Of a stretch of DNA of 64,000 bases, positions 1 through 8,407 are shown piece after piece (the stretch's first letter is position 1; every line of letters starts with the position of its first letter). This DNA is from Deltaproteobacteria bacterium (lineage in GTDB: Bacteria > Desulfobacterota > BSN033 > UBA1163). The notes under the pieces were generated by a model. That model had not been told where the DNA came from and did not search any database. It worked only from the letters and a program-made list of their open reading frames with translations. The position numbers were made by a program, and so were the translations under genes. The stretch covers positions 1 through 64,000 of the forward strand of contig VGRY01000013.1 in assembly GCA_016875195.1 (NCBI GenBank). The letters are read 5' to 3'.

Positions 1-162
1 GAGGTATCCGCAGGGATCAAAGTATTTTGTCAACTGGCGGTACAGCAATACGGACATACGGGGGCGAGTGTTGCACGGTTTTTGGGTGTCACGACTTCTT
101 TGGTGAACCGATATGCCGCGTCTGGTTCCAGTGAATCTTTTAGACAAAGAAGCAATCCGTAA
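1..162 (+). CDS. C-terminal fragment of a transposase with DnaA-like helix-turn-helix (cut by window edge)
   Basis: Frame 1 is open from the first base to a TAA at 160-162, giving 53 residues. The visible part (AVQQYGHTGASVARFLGV, then SLVNRYAASG) has the pattern of the DnaA C-terminal-type helix-turn-helix found at the end of IS200-like/REP-associated Y1 transposases. The catalytic part lies outside the window, so family membership rests on this tail only. It could also be another DNA-binding protein with the same fold. It lies 44 bp upstream of the acyltransferase gene. Confidence 0.5.
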   Translation, partial: EVSAGIKVFCQLAVQQYGHTGASVARFLGVTTSLVNRYAASGSSESFRQRSNP

Positions 163-206
163 GTTGCATTTGAACCAACGTCCCCATTAACAGAGAGCTC
201 TTCACA

Positions 207-1484
207 ATGGAGCATCGAGCACACGCATCCTCCAATCGCATAACCTTCTTTGACAACTTGCGTTATTTGATGGTCATGCTGGTTCTTATCTTTCACTCTG
301 GGGCCAGCTATGGATCCTTGGTCGCCTTTTGGCCTTACCATGATCCAAACCCGACTGAGGTCGTTGACATCATCATGCTGCTGCTTGATGTGTTTATGAT
401 GAGCATCCTGTTCTTCATCGCGGGTTATTTCGCCCTCCCGTCCATACAGAAGAAGGGAGGTGGGCGTTTTTGGGCTGGCAAATTGAAGCAACTGGGGATC
501 CCCTGGCTGGTGATCACGACCCTTGTGCTGCCTGTCCTGGACTATGTGCACTACTTTTTCCAAGCTACAGATGGAGAAGTTTCTCAGAAAAGTTATGGTG
601 TGCACTGGTGGTTAAGCATGCAAAAGATCACCGAGTTTTTCCTCGGTCCGATGAGGATGTCAGAATACTTGGATATGACAGAGCATTTCTATCAGCGATA
701 TATGTGGTTTATTTCGTTGCTGCTCCTGTTCTTTGTTGTATTGTGGCTACTCTATTTTGTTAGAAGGAAGTGGATTCAAGCCCGGGGACAATCCCTCCAG
801 GTGGACACGGCATCGAATAGGTCTGTCTACCTTGCTCTGTCATTTGTTGGTTTCCTGAACGTTACTCTCTTTGCTTTGGTCAAGTGTCTTCTCTCTTCTC
901 CTGACAAACCTTTCGACATGGTTTGGTTTTCACTGGGAAATCTGGTTCAATTCGAGACTGCCAAACTGGCTTTCTATGTCCCTTACTTCGGTTTGGGCGT
1001 CTATGCTTATTCCAGGAAGTGGTTCACGAGCGGGAAAGACTTTGGGCGACCCTGGGTGTGGGGGCTGATCTGTTTCTCTTTGATGGTAATCAACATGCTG
1101 GTCGGCAGGAGCATGGTCAGGGCTGCCGAACCTTCGGCAGGACTGCAGTTGGCTTTTGTGGTGCTCTACCCCTTGTGGACGTTGTCGTTTCTCGGCGCAT
1201 TCACGGCGTTTGGATCCAGGCGTTGGAACCACGCCACATTGCTTGACAGGGAGCTTACCACCAATTCGTATAACATGTACTTGGTGCACTATGCGTTTCC
1301 GATGACGCTACCGTTGCTTTTGAACACCTGGGTTGGAAGCCCTACATTAGTCAAGTTTGGAGCTGTGGCTCTATTAACCCTCTTGCTGAGCTATGGATTC
1401 AGCAAATACGTGCTAAGGCGGTTCCCCCGCTTGGTAGTGAGTGGACTCGTTGGTTTGAATGTATTGCTGGCGGTAGTCATCTGA
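207..1484 (+). CDS. membrane acyltransferase, acyltransferase-3 family (OpgC/MdoC-like)
   Basis: The protein has 425 residues and about ten hydrophobic segments. Its N-terminal ITFFDNLRYLMVMLVLIFHS block is typical of the acyltransferase-3 family, where a His in the first membrane helix is essential. Such proteins O-acylate extracytoplasmic glycans or lipids in the inner membrane; the substrate here cannot be read from the sequence. The start ATG has only a weak GAGAG upstream. It sits alone between a transposase tail and a cysteine-synthase-like gene, with no glycan genes beside it, so it may have arrived by transfer (inference). Confidence 0.85.
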   Translation: MEHRAHASSNRITFFDNLRYLMVMLVLIFHSGASYGSLVAFWPYHDPNPTEVVDIIMLLLDVFMMSILFFIAGYFALPSIQKKGGGRFWAGKLKQLGIPWLVITTLVLPVLDYVHYFFQATDGEVSQKSYGVHWWLSMQKITEFFLGPMRMSEYLDMTEHFYQRYMWFISLLLLFFVVLWLLYFVRRKWIQARGQSLQVDTASNRSVYLALSFVGFLNVTLFALVKCLLSSPDKPFDMVWFSLGNLVQFETAKLAFYVPYFGLGVYAYSRKWFTSGKDFGRPWVWGLICFSLMVINMLVGRSMVRAAEPSAGLQLAFVVLYPLWTLSFLGAFTAFGSRRWNHATLLDRELTTNSYNMYLVHYAFPMTLPLLLNTWVGSPTLVKFGAVALLTLLLSYGFSKYVLRRFPRLVVSGLVGLNVLLAVVI

Positions 1485-1731
1485 CAGCGGACTATGAAAT
1501 TAGAAAAAAAGTTTGGCTTTAAGCTTAGCTTGGAAGTGTTATGTATGAAAATACCCTTTTAAGAAATGTTTAGGTATGCTCTGAGCCGACAGTCCCCTTA
1601 TTAGAATGGTCAACCGAAATGGACGGAGAGCGTTGCTGTTGGAAGTAATGGGTTTGTAGAAAAGACAAAGGCGGCTCATGGGATCGAGTCACTTGGTCCG
1701 ACCAGTAGGAGAAGTGAACGGAGGTAGAGGC

Positions 1732-2664
1732 ATGGACGTTCTGGGTGCGATCGGCAATACTCCCCTGGTCGAACTGAAGCGAGTTGTCCCGCCCGGATCA
1801 GCACGTATCATGGCCAAGCTTGAATGGGCGAATCCCACTGGGAGTATGAAGGATCGTATGGCACGTGCCGCCATCGAGAGCGCAGAAGCCGACGGACACC
1901 TGAAACCCGGTGGGACGGTTGTGGAGTACACCGGCGGCACAACCGGGGTTTCCCTCGCTTTCGTCTGTGCCGCGAAGAACTACAGGTTGCGCATCGTGTT
2001 CTCCGACGCGTTCAGTGGTGAGAAAGAGCTGACGATGCGAGCCCTGGGCGCTGAGATCATCATCGTGCCAAGCCACAACAACGGGATCACGGAGAGACTC
2101 ATCAAGGAGATGATCGAGAGGGCACGTATCATGAGTCAAGAACCAGATCACTGGTGGTCTGATCAGTTGAACAATCGCGATGCTATCAAAGGTTACTACG
2201 CGCTTGGGGAGGAGATATGGAAGCAGAGTGGGGGAGCAGTGAATGCTTTTGTACATGCAGTAGGCACAGCACACTCGATACATGGCACAACGGCAGCGTT
2301 GTGGGAACACAAGAGTGACATTCACGTTGTCGCCGTTGAGCCAGCAGAGTCAGCGGTGCTCTCTGGAGGGTCATCGGGGTCGCACAATATCGAGGGAATC
2401 GGCATCGGGTTCATTCCACCTCTTTGGGAACCCGACCGAGTAAACGAAATCCTTGCTGTCTCGACCGATCAGGCTAAGAGCATGGCGCGGCGTCTGGCTC
2501 GGGAGGAAGGGATCTTTGCCGGGACCTCTTCAGGCGCGAATGTTGTGGCTGCCCTACGAGTAGCCGAACGTCTGGGCCCGAAAGCCACAGTGGTCACCAT
2601 CATTGTCGACTCGGGCTTGAGATATCTCAGCACGGATGTCTATCGGTTGACAACAACAGCGTAA
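1732..2664 (+). CDS. PLP-dependent cysteine synthase / cystathionine beta-synthase family protein
   Basis: The 310-residue protein is a fold-type II PLP enzyme. IGNTPLVEL opens the domain. NPTGSMKDR contains the lysine expected to form the Schiff base. EYTGGTTG sits where cysteine synthases usually have a TSGNTG loop. GTSSGAN near the C-terminus fits the phosphate-binding region. The frame is open upstream to an ATG at 1678, but ATG 1732 is preceded by GGAGGTAGAGGC and begins right at the family N-terminus. It likely makes cysteine or a related beta-substituted alanine. The altered substrate loop (GGT instead of GNT) means the exact substrate is uncertain. It appears to be a single-gene unit. 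Confidence 0.85.
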   Translation: MDVLGAIGNTPLVELKRVVPPGSARIMAKLEWANPTGSMKDRMARAAIESAEADGHLKPGGTVVEYTGGTTGVSLAFVCAAKNYRLRIVFSDAFSGEKELTMRALGAEIIIVPSHNNGITERLIKEMIERARIMSQEPDHWWSDQLNNRDAIKGYYALGEEIWKQSGGAVNAFVHAVGTAHSIHGTTAALWEHKSDIHVVAVEPAESAVLSGGSSGSHNIEGIGIGFIPPLWEPDRVNEILAVSTDQAKSMARRLAREEGIFAGTSSGANVVAALRVAERLGPKATVVTIIVDSGLRYLSTDVYRLTTTA

Positions 2665-2825
2665 GCACTTCGAATCCGCGTCTAACAGTCAAGTCCTCAG
2701 AATGAGCATCGTACACAGCCGGCCTAACCGGTGGTTGACACGACCTCACAGACGAGCTTCTCCCGTCTCGCTCGGCGGGTTATTACGAATATTATTCGGA
2801 TAAAATAGAAGGAGGTAACAAATCT

Positions 2826-3269
2826 ATGGCGAGGATCATACGGCAAAAGGTTAAGTTCAAAGGGGTTTTACCTGAGGGGTTATTTGATATTTATATGGAT
2901 TCAAAAAAGCATAGTGCGGCCGTCGATTCATCAGCTTCGATTAGCAAAAAAGTCGGTGGTAATTTTTGGGTTTTTGGAAAGAACGGTCTTCAAGGAAAAA
3001 ACTTAAAGATTGTTCCCAAAAAGATGGTGGTACAATCCTGGCGTGCCGGCGATTGGAAAGCTGGTGTATTAGATTCGATTCTAACAATTATTTTCCAAAA
3101 AACCCGGGACGGAGCGGTGATCGAATTGGTCCATGTGAATATACCCGACGACTTGTACAAGGAGATAAACACTGGGTGGAAAGAGTATTATTGGCAACCT
3201 TGGAAAAAATATCTTAGAGAAAAAAACAATATTGGTGAGAGCGGCCGCCTTATGAAGGCCAGCAAATAG
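2826..3269 (+). CDS. SRPBCC/AHSA1-like domain protein
   Basis: This 147-residue soluble protein fits the AHSA1 (Hsp90 ATPase activator homolog) branch of the SRPBCC fold. It starts RQKVKFKGVLPEGLFDIYMD, then has a core in which GGNFWVFGKN is followed by VVQSWRAGDWKAGVLDSILT, and ends in the family-typical NTGWKEYYWQPWKKYL helix. The start is supported by GAAGGAGGTAAC just upstream. Members bind hydrophobic ligands or partner proteins; no specific role can be read here. The next gene is also a small soluble protein 123 bp downstream. Confidence 0.8.
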   Translation: MARIIRQKVKFKGVLPEGLFDIYMDSKKHSAAVDSSASISKKVGGNFWVFGKNGLQGKNLKIVPKKMVVQSWRAGDWKAGVLDSILTIIFQKTRDGAVIELVHVNIPDDLYKEINTGWKEYYWQPWKKYLREKNNIGESGRLMKASK

Positions 3270-3392
3270 TCGGGAGTCAATTGATGATAAACAACCTGGT
3301 CAATGGTATAAAGTCAAATGTGACTCAACCGTCCGATAGTTTAAATAATGTTTAGGTTATCAAATGATCTATTTCGGGGAGGTTTATATTTA

Positions 3393-3626
3393 ATGGCAGT
3401 TCAAATGAGAAGACGGAAACGAGATATTGAGAGAAATTATCCAGCAAGGCAGTTTGCGAGAAAACTGAGGCGACTTGCGGACTGTATTGAACATGGTAAA
3501 CGGTTTCGGATACAGGTGGCTGGAGAGCGGATCGTTATTCCGCCGGGTGCCCTTATCAGTGTTGAACATGAGCGTAGCGCTTCAGGGGAGGAAGTCGAAT
3601 TTCAAATGAAATGGAAGACGCATTAA
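3393..3626 (+). CDS. small amphi-Trp-domain-like protein
   Basis: The start ATG at 3393 has GGGGAGG upstream. The product is 77 residues: a basic start (MAVQMRRRKRDIERNYPARQ), a helix (FARKLRRLADCIEHGKRF) and beta-strands ending in EEVEFQMKWK. This order of short helix followed by strands with a final F-x-W strand resembles the amphi-Trp domain of uncharacterised small bacterial and archaeal proteins. No function is known for the domain. An in-frame ATG at 3348 exists without a ribosome site. It converges on the DUF4124 gene. Confidence 0.6.
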   Translation: MAVQMRRRKRDIERNYPARQFARKLRRLADCIEHGKRFRIQVAGERIVIPPGALISVEHERSASGEEVEFQMKWKTH

Positions 3627-3632
3627 GTCCTA

Positions 3633-3651
3633 AGTGTCAAGCCTTGACACT
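3633..3651. terminator. short hairpin between convergent genes
   Basis: AGTGTCAA and TTGACACT form a perfect 8-bp stem with a 3-nt loop, just after the amphi-Trp-like gene and before the 3' end of the convergent DUF4124 gene. There is no clear T-tract, so it may be a weak terminator or only a chance palindrome. Confidence 0.35.
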
Positions 3652-3665
3652 GATTATCTCCTGCG

Positions 3666-3992
3666 TCAGGTCCTGCCTGTGGTGGTTGTTGTGGTTGTTC
3701 TGCTACCTCCACCCGAGCCAGAGCTGCCACTTGTAATAATTCTTATTGAATCTCCTGTTTTTTCAACCCTTGAGCCCGGAGTGTTCCCTTTTTCGTCAAG
3801 TTTTTTCAATACCTCCAAGCCATTCTCTTTTGGGGGGTCTTTCTCTTTTTTCACCGATGAGGTCGTTGGGCTGTCTGAAAAGTGGACGACTCCTTTTTCA
3901 TCCACCCATTTGTAAATTTGCTGAGCGGATATATTTTCGGCAGAAATGAAGAGAAGAGAGAGTAAAAATGAAGCCAGAATAGTTATTTTCAT
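3666..3992 (-). CDS. secreted DUF4124-domain protein
   Basis: The 108-residue protein has a signal peptide (MKITILASFLLSLLFISAEN, cleavage probably near SAQ) followed by the DUF4124 core QQIYKWVDEKGVVHFSDSP, a small periplasmic beta module of unknown role common in proteobacteria. The C-terminus is low complexity: Gly/Ser-rich, then seven consecutive threonines encoded by a repetitive GGT/TGT-rich stretch at about 3670-3700. The ATG has a GGAGGGGGG ribosome site. It is transcribed alone. Confidence 0.8.
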   Translation of the reverse strand: MKITILASFLLSLLFISAENISAQQIYKWVDEKGVVHFSDSPTTSSVKKEKDPPKENGLEVLKKLDEKGNTPGSRVEKTGDSIRIITSGSSGSGGGSRTTTTTTTGRT

Positions 3993-4175
3993 TGTCCCCC
4001 CTCCTTATTCAGGATAATAAATATAAAAATGCATTTTCTATACCAAATTTATTTAGTGTGTGTAATTACGTAACCTCCCGATATCAGAAGGATACTTGAT
4101 TGAAGAATCTCAATTCGAGTTAAAAAATATGACATTTTTGGGCCCTAACAGCCTAAATTCGGCATTTACCACGTT

Positions 4176-4272
4176 AGAAAGTCAGCGGGGATGAATTTAT
4201 TACCTTTTTGAGCGAACTCGGAATTTAAAGCCCCATGTGAGCCATCCCGCTGGAAAGTCGAAGACTTTCTAA
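4176..4272. repeat. imperfect inverted repeat in intergenic region
   Basis: The 289-bp space 3993-4281 holds no gene. Inside it AGAAAGTCAGCGGGGATG (4176-4193) faces CATCCCGCTGGAAAGTC and a further GACTTTCT ending at 4272. The arms can fold into an imperfect stem-loop of about 97 nt. It lies downstream of spmB on the minus strand, so it could end that operon's transcripts or be a dispersed palindromic repeat. Confidence 0.5.
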
Positions 4273-4281
4273 AGGAGTTTG

Positions 4282-4809
4282 TTATGAGAAGAGTTTGACG
4301 ATACCGACGGCAATAATGATACCAACCAGATCGGCAATCACACAAACTGGAATCAGATATCTTGTTCTCTTTATTCCCACTGCGCCCAGGTAAACCGCAA
4401 GGACATAAAAGGTCGTTTCCGCACTTCCCATGATGACGGCAGAGATTCTTGTAGCAAGGGAATCGGGACCGCTCGTTTTTACGATATTTGTAAACACGCC
4501 CAGTGAAGCGCTTCCCGAGAGTGGTTTAATAAGAGCAATCGAGACGACATCCATAGGAATCTGTAAGATTTCCAGGACCCCCTGGAGCAATCCCTGGATA
4601 AATTCAAAAGCTCCAGACGATTGAAAGGCTTTGACCGCCACGAAGATGGCCAGCAGGTATGGGAATATTCTGATGACCACACCCACTCCTTCCTTTGCAC
4701 CGGAAACGAAGCAGTCATAGACTCTCACTCTCTTGATGCATCCATACAAAATTGTAAGGAGAATAAAGAGAGGAATGATGAGTTGTGAAATCAAACTGAT
4801 GGTCTTCAT
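4282..4809 (-). CDS. spmB: spore maturation protein B-like membrane protein
   Basis: The 175-residue membrane protein matches SpmB of the nucleoside-recognition/Gate-domain family: ISQLIIPLFILLTILYGCIK at the start, FVSGAKEGVGVVIRIFPYLL, KPLSGSASLGV and a central MGSAETTFYVLAVYLGAVGI. In Bacillus, SpmA/SpmB affect spore core dehydration. In non-sporulating Gram-negatives the pair is common but of unknown role, perhaps transport. It overlaps spmA by 4 bp and the pair is coupled to an LD-carboxypeptidase gene, which points to the cell wall or its breakdown products (inference). Confidence 0.88.
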   Translation of the reverse strand: MKTISLISQLIIPLFILLTILYGCIKRVRVYDCFVSGAKEGVGVVIRIFPYLLAIFVAVKAFQSSGAFEFIQGLLQGVLEILQIPMDVVSIALIKPLSGSASLGVFTNIVKTSGPDSLATRISAVIMGSAETTFYVLAVYLGAVGIKRTRYLIPVCVIADLVGIIIAVGIVKLFS

Positions 4810-5381
4810 TTGAAAAACCTCCTGACCGCAAAGAGGAGGCTGAGGGCAAAAACGGCCGAGAGGAAAGTCGCCAGAAGGGTTGGTAGGACAATGGACGATG
4901 GATCTTTAGATCCGTAATCCGCCAGAATACCGATGACCGTAAAAGGGATCAGTTGAATGCTGGCGGTATTGATCACAATAAAAACCATCATCTCAAAGGT
5001 GATGGTTTCGCCTTCTGGGTTCAGAGTTTTAAGATCCTGCATAGCTTTGATCCCGAGAGGAGTTGCAGCATTCCCAAGCCCGAAGAGGTTGGCCATAAAA
5101 TTGAGTGTGATGGAGGTGATTGCAGGATGCTTCCCAGGGATATTTTTGAAGAGACGCCTCACGAAGTATTGAAAAAAGCCAGAGAGGCGGTGGATCAACC
5201 CTGAATCTTCGATGATTTTGGTGATCCCGAGCCAGAGGGAGACAATACCCAGCAGAAAGAGACTCACCTCGACCGCTGATTTTGCTCCCTCGAAAATGGA
5301 CTTTGTAAATTCGCCCAGCCTGCCGTTGAGGAAGGAAAAGAGGATGCTTATAACGATGAGTAAAACCCAAATCGTATTCAT
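4806..5381 (-). CDS. spmA: spore maturation protein A-like membrane protein
   Basis: The 191-residue protein has a hydrophobic start (IWVLLIVISILFSFLNGRL) and the SpmA hallmark MANLFGLGNAATPLGIKAMQ, followed by the TASIQLIPFTVIGI segment. It has about five membrane segments and a Gate-type fold. It overlaps the upstream carboxypeptidase gene by 4 bp (ATGA-type junction) and spmB by 4 bp, so the three are almost certainly co-transcribed and translationally coupled. Confidence 0.9.
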   Translation of the reverse strand: MNTIWVLLIVISILFSFLNGRLGEFTKSIFEGAKSAVEVSLFLLGIVSLWLGITKIIEDSGLIHRLSGFFQYFVRRLFKNIPGKHPAITSITLNFMANLFGLGNAATPLGIKAMQDLKTLNPEGETITFEMMVFIVINTASIQLIPFTVIGILADYGSKDPSSIVLPTLLATFLSAVFALSLLFAVRRFFK

Positions 5382-6217
5382 AAAAGGGTAAGCGTCTTTT
5401 TGATGGTGTTCAGTTCCACCCGGGCGCCGACAGGCAGAGTGATCTTGTTTTTGACATGTCCGATGTAGGGACAGTTTATCAACGGGAAATCGATCTTCAT
5501 CTGGCTGGATAGAATGTCGTAAACATCTCGATTCTTAATCCCTCTGAAATTGCCAAGGATGAGCCCCTCCACTTTTTTTAGTTTTCCAGCAAGGATCCAC
5601 TGGGTGAGATACCGGTCTACTTCATAAAGTTTTTCGTTCACTTCTTCGAAAAATAAAATTGCCCCATCCGTATTGATTTCCCATTCCGTGCCCAGAAGGG
5701 CAGTGAGGGTGATTAGGTTTCCACCTTTCAGGAGGCCTCGGGTTTTTCCGGACCGATAAACGTCCACAGGCGCCCCTTCGAGGAGGTTTCTGTTAGGGAA
5801 TCCATTCACGGCGTTTAAGAAAGATCGAATTGTAAAAATTTTAGGAGGAGAAAAATTTATAATCATGGGAGAGTGAAGGGTGATCAAACCGGTTCGCTCT
5901 GAGATGACGTTGAGCAAGGTGCTAAGATCGCTGAATCCGGCCAAGATCTTAGGATGGTTACGGATGAGGTTGAAATCGAGGCGGGGGAGAAGTTTCATGG
6001 AGCCATATCCGCCCCGATGGGCAAGGATAATGTCTGCTTCTTTATTCAAAAAGGCGTTATGGAGTTGCGATGTTTTCCGGCGAGTAGAAGGAAGTTTGGT
6101 GACGGGTTTCTTATTCAGGATTTTGAATCCCAGTTTTTCAAGATTTTTTATGCCGTCTGTAAACTCTCTTTTCTTTTTGATCAGGTAACTGGGTGTTATC
6201 GTATAGATGGCCTTCAA
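5378..6217 (-). CDS. LD-carboxypeptidase, peptidase family S66
   Basis: The 279-residue protein matches the LdcA/MccF family of serine peptidases, which trim the tetrapeptide of murein during recycling in the cytoplasm. HRGGYGSMKLLPRLDF precedes the nucleophile motif GFSDLSTLL. The Glu of FFEEVNEKLYEVDRYLTQ and the His of YIGHVKNKITLPVG fit the Ser-His-Glu triad. The start is probably TTG at 6217, which has GGAGG a few bases upstream. Another in-frame TTG lies four codons earlier. It is the first gene of an operon with spmA and spmB. Confidence 0.85.
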   Translation of the reverse strand: MKAIYTITPSYLIKKKREFTDGIKNLEKLGFKILNKKPVTKLPSTRRKTSQLHNAFLNKEADIILAHRGGYGSMKLLPRLDFNLIRNHPKILAGFSDLSTLLNVISERTGLITLHSPMIINFSPPKIFTIRSFLNAVNGFPNRNLLEGAPVDVYRSGKTRGLLKGGNLITLTALLGTEWEINTDGAILFFEEVNEKLYEVDRYLTQWILAGKLKKVEGLILGNFRGIKNRDVYDILSSQMKIDFPLINCPYIGHVKNKITLPVGARVELNTIKKTLTLL

Positions 6218-6309
6218 GCAAACCTCCAAGTCATTTTTTTTCGCATTCGATCAGAAGACGGAATTAATGATGTTTCCAATTTATTATGATTACCGGGTGC
6301 CGTCAATAA

Positions 6310-6352
6310 AAAAAATGGGAAGACGGAATTTATTTTCCGCTTCCCATTTTTT
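6310..6352 (-). terminator. Rho-independent terminator ending the redox gene cluster
   Basis: AAAAAATGGGAAG (6310-6322) pairs perfectly with CTTCCCATTTTTT (6340-6352), and an inner CGGAA/TTCCG pair extends the stem, leaving a 6-nt loop. On the minus strand the stem is followed by a T-run, so it fits as the terminator of the cytochrome gene above. The symmetry could also stop plus-strand transcripts. Confidence 0.85.
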
Positions 6353-6376
6353 ATTGTTCTCATATAACAGGGGATT

Positions 6377-6823
6377 TCACTGGGGGGCAGTGACCTTTTT
6401 GGATTCTTCGGGAGTCAGGTCAGCTTTCCGTTTTAAATTCCACGAGCCCACCCATTCTTTGAACACCTTCAGATTTTTCTGTCTCTCCTCTTCATCTTTC
6501 CCAAGATAGATATACATATTGCCGGGTTTTTTATCATCTTTGCTTTTTCCGTCATCCAGCCGCCTCATAATAGCGCCTGCATCCTTACCTTTCACAAATT
6601 CCAGAAGGAGGGAATAACTGTCCATCCTTGGGCCTTTGTTCTGTTTGACAAACTTATCCTTATCTTTTTTAAATTCATCTACAAGAGGGGTTTGAGGGCC
6701 ATGACAGTTGGAACATTTTGCCTCCATGATAGGTCGAACATCTTTCTGGTAGGTTAGCTGGGCCATGGACAGAGCGGGAACAAGAAGCATGCATAGGGTA
6801 GTGAGTACTAAACACTTTTTCAT
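6377..6823 (-). CDS. periplasmic monoheme cytochrome c-like protein
   Basis: The 148-residue protein has a signal peptide (MKKCLVLTTLCMLLVPALSM) and one CSNCH heme site at about residue 37, in the context QKDVRPIMEAKCSNCHGPQ that is typical of the PSD1/DUF1588-like cytochrome c domain. The rest is lysine-rich and charged (DDGKSKDDKKPGNMYIYLG). It is the last gene of the redox cluster and is followed by a strong terminator. A role as a small electron carrier for the cluster is inference from position. Confidence 0.75.
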   Translation of the reverse strand: MKKCLVLTTLCMLLVPALSMAQLTYQKDVRPIMEAKCSNCHGPQTPLVDEFKKDKDKFVKQNKGPRMDSYSLLLEFVKGKDAGAIMRRLDDGKSKDDKKPGNMYIYLGKDEEERQKNLKVFKEWVGSWNLKRKADLTPEESKKVTAPQ

Positions 6824-6869
6824 TTCGATTATCCTTTCTCCCCCTTATTTAGAAAAAATCTTTCGCTCG

Positions 6870-8210
6870 TTAATTCTTCGTTGAAAAGAACGAATCATAG
6901 GCTTTTACGCCTCTTTCGTATCCTGCCTTATCTTTGCCCCATTCGGTGTGGCATCCGTTGCATGAGTTGGGGACCACATTTTTTGGGTCTTTTTCAAACA
7001 TCTCCAGGCTGACCCGAGGTCTGATGATTCCAAAGTCGTGGTTGTGGATATCACCTGCTTCTGCCGATGCAGCTGTTTTTACCAGGTGGCAAGAGGAACA
7101 CCGGCTGGTTCCCTTGGTCTCTGGCGCATAGTTGTGCTTGGTATGGATCCGAATCGCCCAGGGATTGGCAAATTTTTTGTCTTTGCCATGACAGGAGAGG
7201 CAGAGATTGTTGTTGTGGTCGGCTTTAGTCAACTGAGATCGGCTGGGGCCTCCATGGGGATTATGACAATCGAAACATAGAACCTTTGCATAGAAGTGGC
7301 CGCTTTTCTGGAAATCAATCCATTGCTGGTGATGGGACTTGGAATGAGCCTGGGGGTCTCCCCAGATTCCTGGTTTAAGTTGATAATAGTTGGCCAAGGG
7401 TTCTCCAAGTTTATAGGGTTTGTTGTCCTTGTCATTCCAGGGGTATTCAAATGTTCCATTGGGAACACTGACCCCTCTTGTATGACATTGACCGCATACC
7501 TCCAACCCACGTTCATATTCCAATTTCCTCGGGTTGATGATTTTCCCCTTGGTCTTAGGAGATTTTACATGTTCGGAGCCCGGGCCATGGCATTTTTCGC
7601 ATCCGGTGTTAAGCTCCGTATATTTCGATTCATAACCTGCATCAACCTTTTTAAGTTCAAGGCCGGTATTATGGCAGCCGGCACAGCTCATTTCAAAGGA
7701 TTTCCCTACAGCGGGTTGCTTGAGACTCCCATCCTCGTTGTACCAATTCTGCAGGTTATAAGGGACCCACCGGGAGGTCGCCTGGTTCCACTGGAACGGA
7801 AGAATGTAGTGATGATTTCCAATCTTGACCTGATAGCGCTGTTTCCAACCCCATCCTCCATAGGTCCTCACTACGTTATAAGTGACTTCCTTAGAAGGAT
7901 CTTTTGCATCCACCAGTTTGGCCTGATATACCTGACCGGGGGCTTCCTCCAACTTAACAATGACTTCAGGGATATTCCCGGCTTTCAATTTGATCATTCC
8001 CTTCCAATTGACCACAAGTGAATCATCTGTTCGGCTTAGAATCTGCTGAGATTTATTGTGAAGGGTATCCTTCCACATCTCGTAGATGGAGTTGTGACAG
8101 GACATACATTTTTTCGACCCGACGTACGTAGCTTGGGCCAGGGTCGAGGAAGGGTTAAGGATCAGGGTGGCAACGAAAAGCAAAGAGACGGATATCAATA
8201 AATTCTTCAT
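6870..8210 (-). CDS. periplasmic octaheme cytochrome c
   Basis: The 446-residue protein starts with a signal peptide (MKNLLISVSLLFVATLILNP) and has eight CXXCH sites: CMSCH near residue 35, then CAGCH, CEKCH, CGQCH, CFDCH, CLSCH, CSSCH and CNGCH. Its opening YVGSKKCMSCH and the CEKCHGPGSEHV block resemble the cytochrome c554/multiheme family. I do not see the tyrosine cross-link context needed to call a hydroxylamine dehydrogenase. ATG 8210 follows AAAGGAGGTTTG; an upstream ATG at 8270 lacks one. A hairpin with a T-tract separates it from the pentaheme gene, so its level may differ from the rest of the cluster. Confidence 0.88.
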   Translation of the reverse strand: MKNLLISVSLLFVATLILNPSSTLAQATYVGSKKCMSCHNSIYEMWKDTLHNKSQQILSRTDDSLVVNWKGMIKLKAGNIPEVIVKLEEAPGQVYQAKLVDAKDPSKEVTYNVVRTYGGWGWKQRYQVKIGNHHYILPFQWNQATSRWVPYNLQNWYNEDGSLKQPAVGKSFEMSCAGCHNTGLELKKVDAGYESKYTELNTGCEKCHGPGSEHVKSPKTKGKIINPRKLEYERGLEVCGQCHTRGVSVPNGTFEYPWNDKDNKPYKLGEPLANYYQLKPGIWGDPQAHSKSHHQQWIDFQKSGHFYAKVLCFDCHNPHGGPSRSQLTKADHNNNLCLSCHGKDKKFANPWAIRIHTKHNYAPETKGTSRCSSCHLVKTAASAEAGDIHNHDFGIIRPRVSLEMFEKDPKNVVPNSCNGCHTEWGKDKAGYERGVKAYDSFFSTKN

Positions 8211-8252
8211 CAAGTCAAACCTCCTTTCTCTAAGTTCGTTTAAAAAATAAAA

Positions 8253-8281
8253 GGGGGTAAACCGAAGCAACGGTTTCCCCC
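8253..8281 (-). terminator. Rho-independent terminator or attenuator before the octaheme gene
   Basis: GGGGG plus AAACCG pairs with CGGTTT plus CCCCC around a 6-nt loop, with one bulged T. On the minus strand the stem runs into TTTTATTTTTTAA. It is the second of two tandem hairpins in the 252-bp gap between the pentaheme and octaheme genes and leaves about 40 nt before the octaheme start. Confidence 0.7.
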
Positions 8282-8367
8282 CTGTAGGATGTGTTGCAAT
8301 GTAAAAAATTAAAATCCTCAGATTTGGAGAGTAAAAAGAAATTCTTCTCTAATTTCTATATTCAAAT

Positions 8368-8407
8368 AAAAAGGGGAAACCGGACATAGTAGATTTCCCT
8401 TCTTTTT
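8368..8407 (-). terminator. Rho-independent terminator after the pentaheme cytochrome gene
   Basis: AAAAAGGGGAAA faces TTTCCCTTCTTTTT with a loop of about 14 nt. Read on the minus strand the stem ends in a T-rich tract. It lies 55 bp past the stop of the 8463-9287 gene and is the first of two tandem hairpins. Confidence 0.6.

Noticed and set aside
30-605. Minus-strand frame of 191 codons
   Set aside because: It overlaps the acyltransferase gene, has no ribosome site and encodes a His/Asp/Gln-rich sequence with no domain. It is the antisense shadow of a membrane protein gene.
1678-1731. Upstream start of the cysteine synthase gene
   Set aside because: The extra 18 residues have no ribosome site, while GGAGGT lies in front of ATG 1732.
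4282-5381. Evidence for sporulation
   Set aside because: SpmA and SpmB are common in Gram-negative non-sporulating bacteria; no other sporulation gene is present.
7296-8021. Plus-strand frame of 241 codons
   Set aside because: It lies antisense inside the octaheme cytochrome gene, which has eight heme motifs on the other strand.
6870-8210. Octaheme hydroxylamine dehydrogenase or tetrathionate reductase
   Set aside because: Eight hemes are present but all are standard CXXCH, with no visible active-site variant or cross-linking Tyr, so only a general octaheme call is made.
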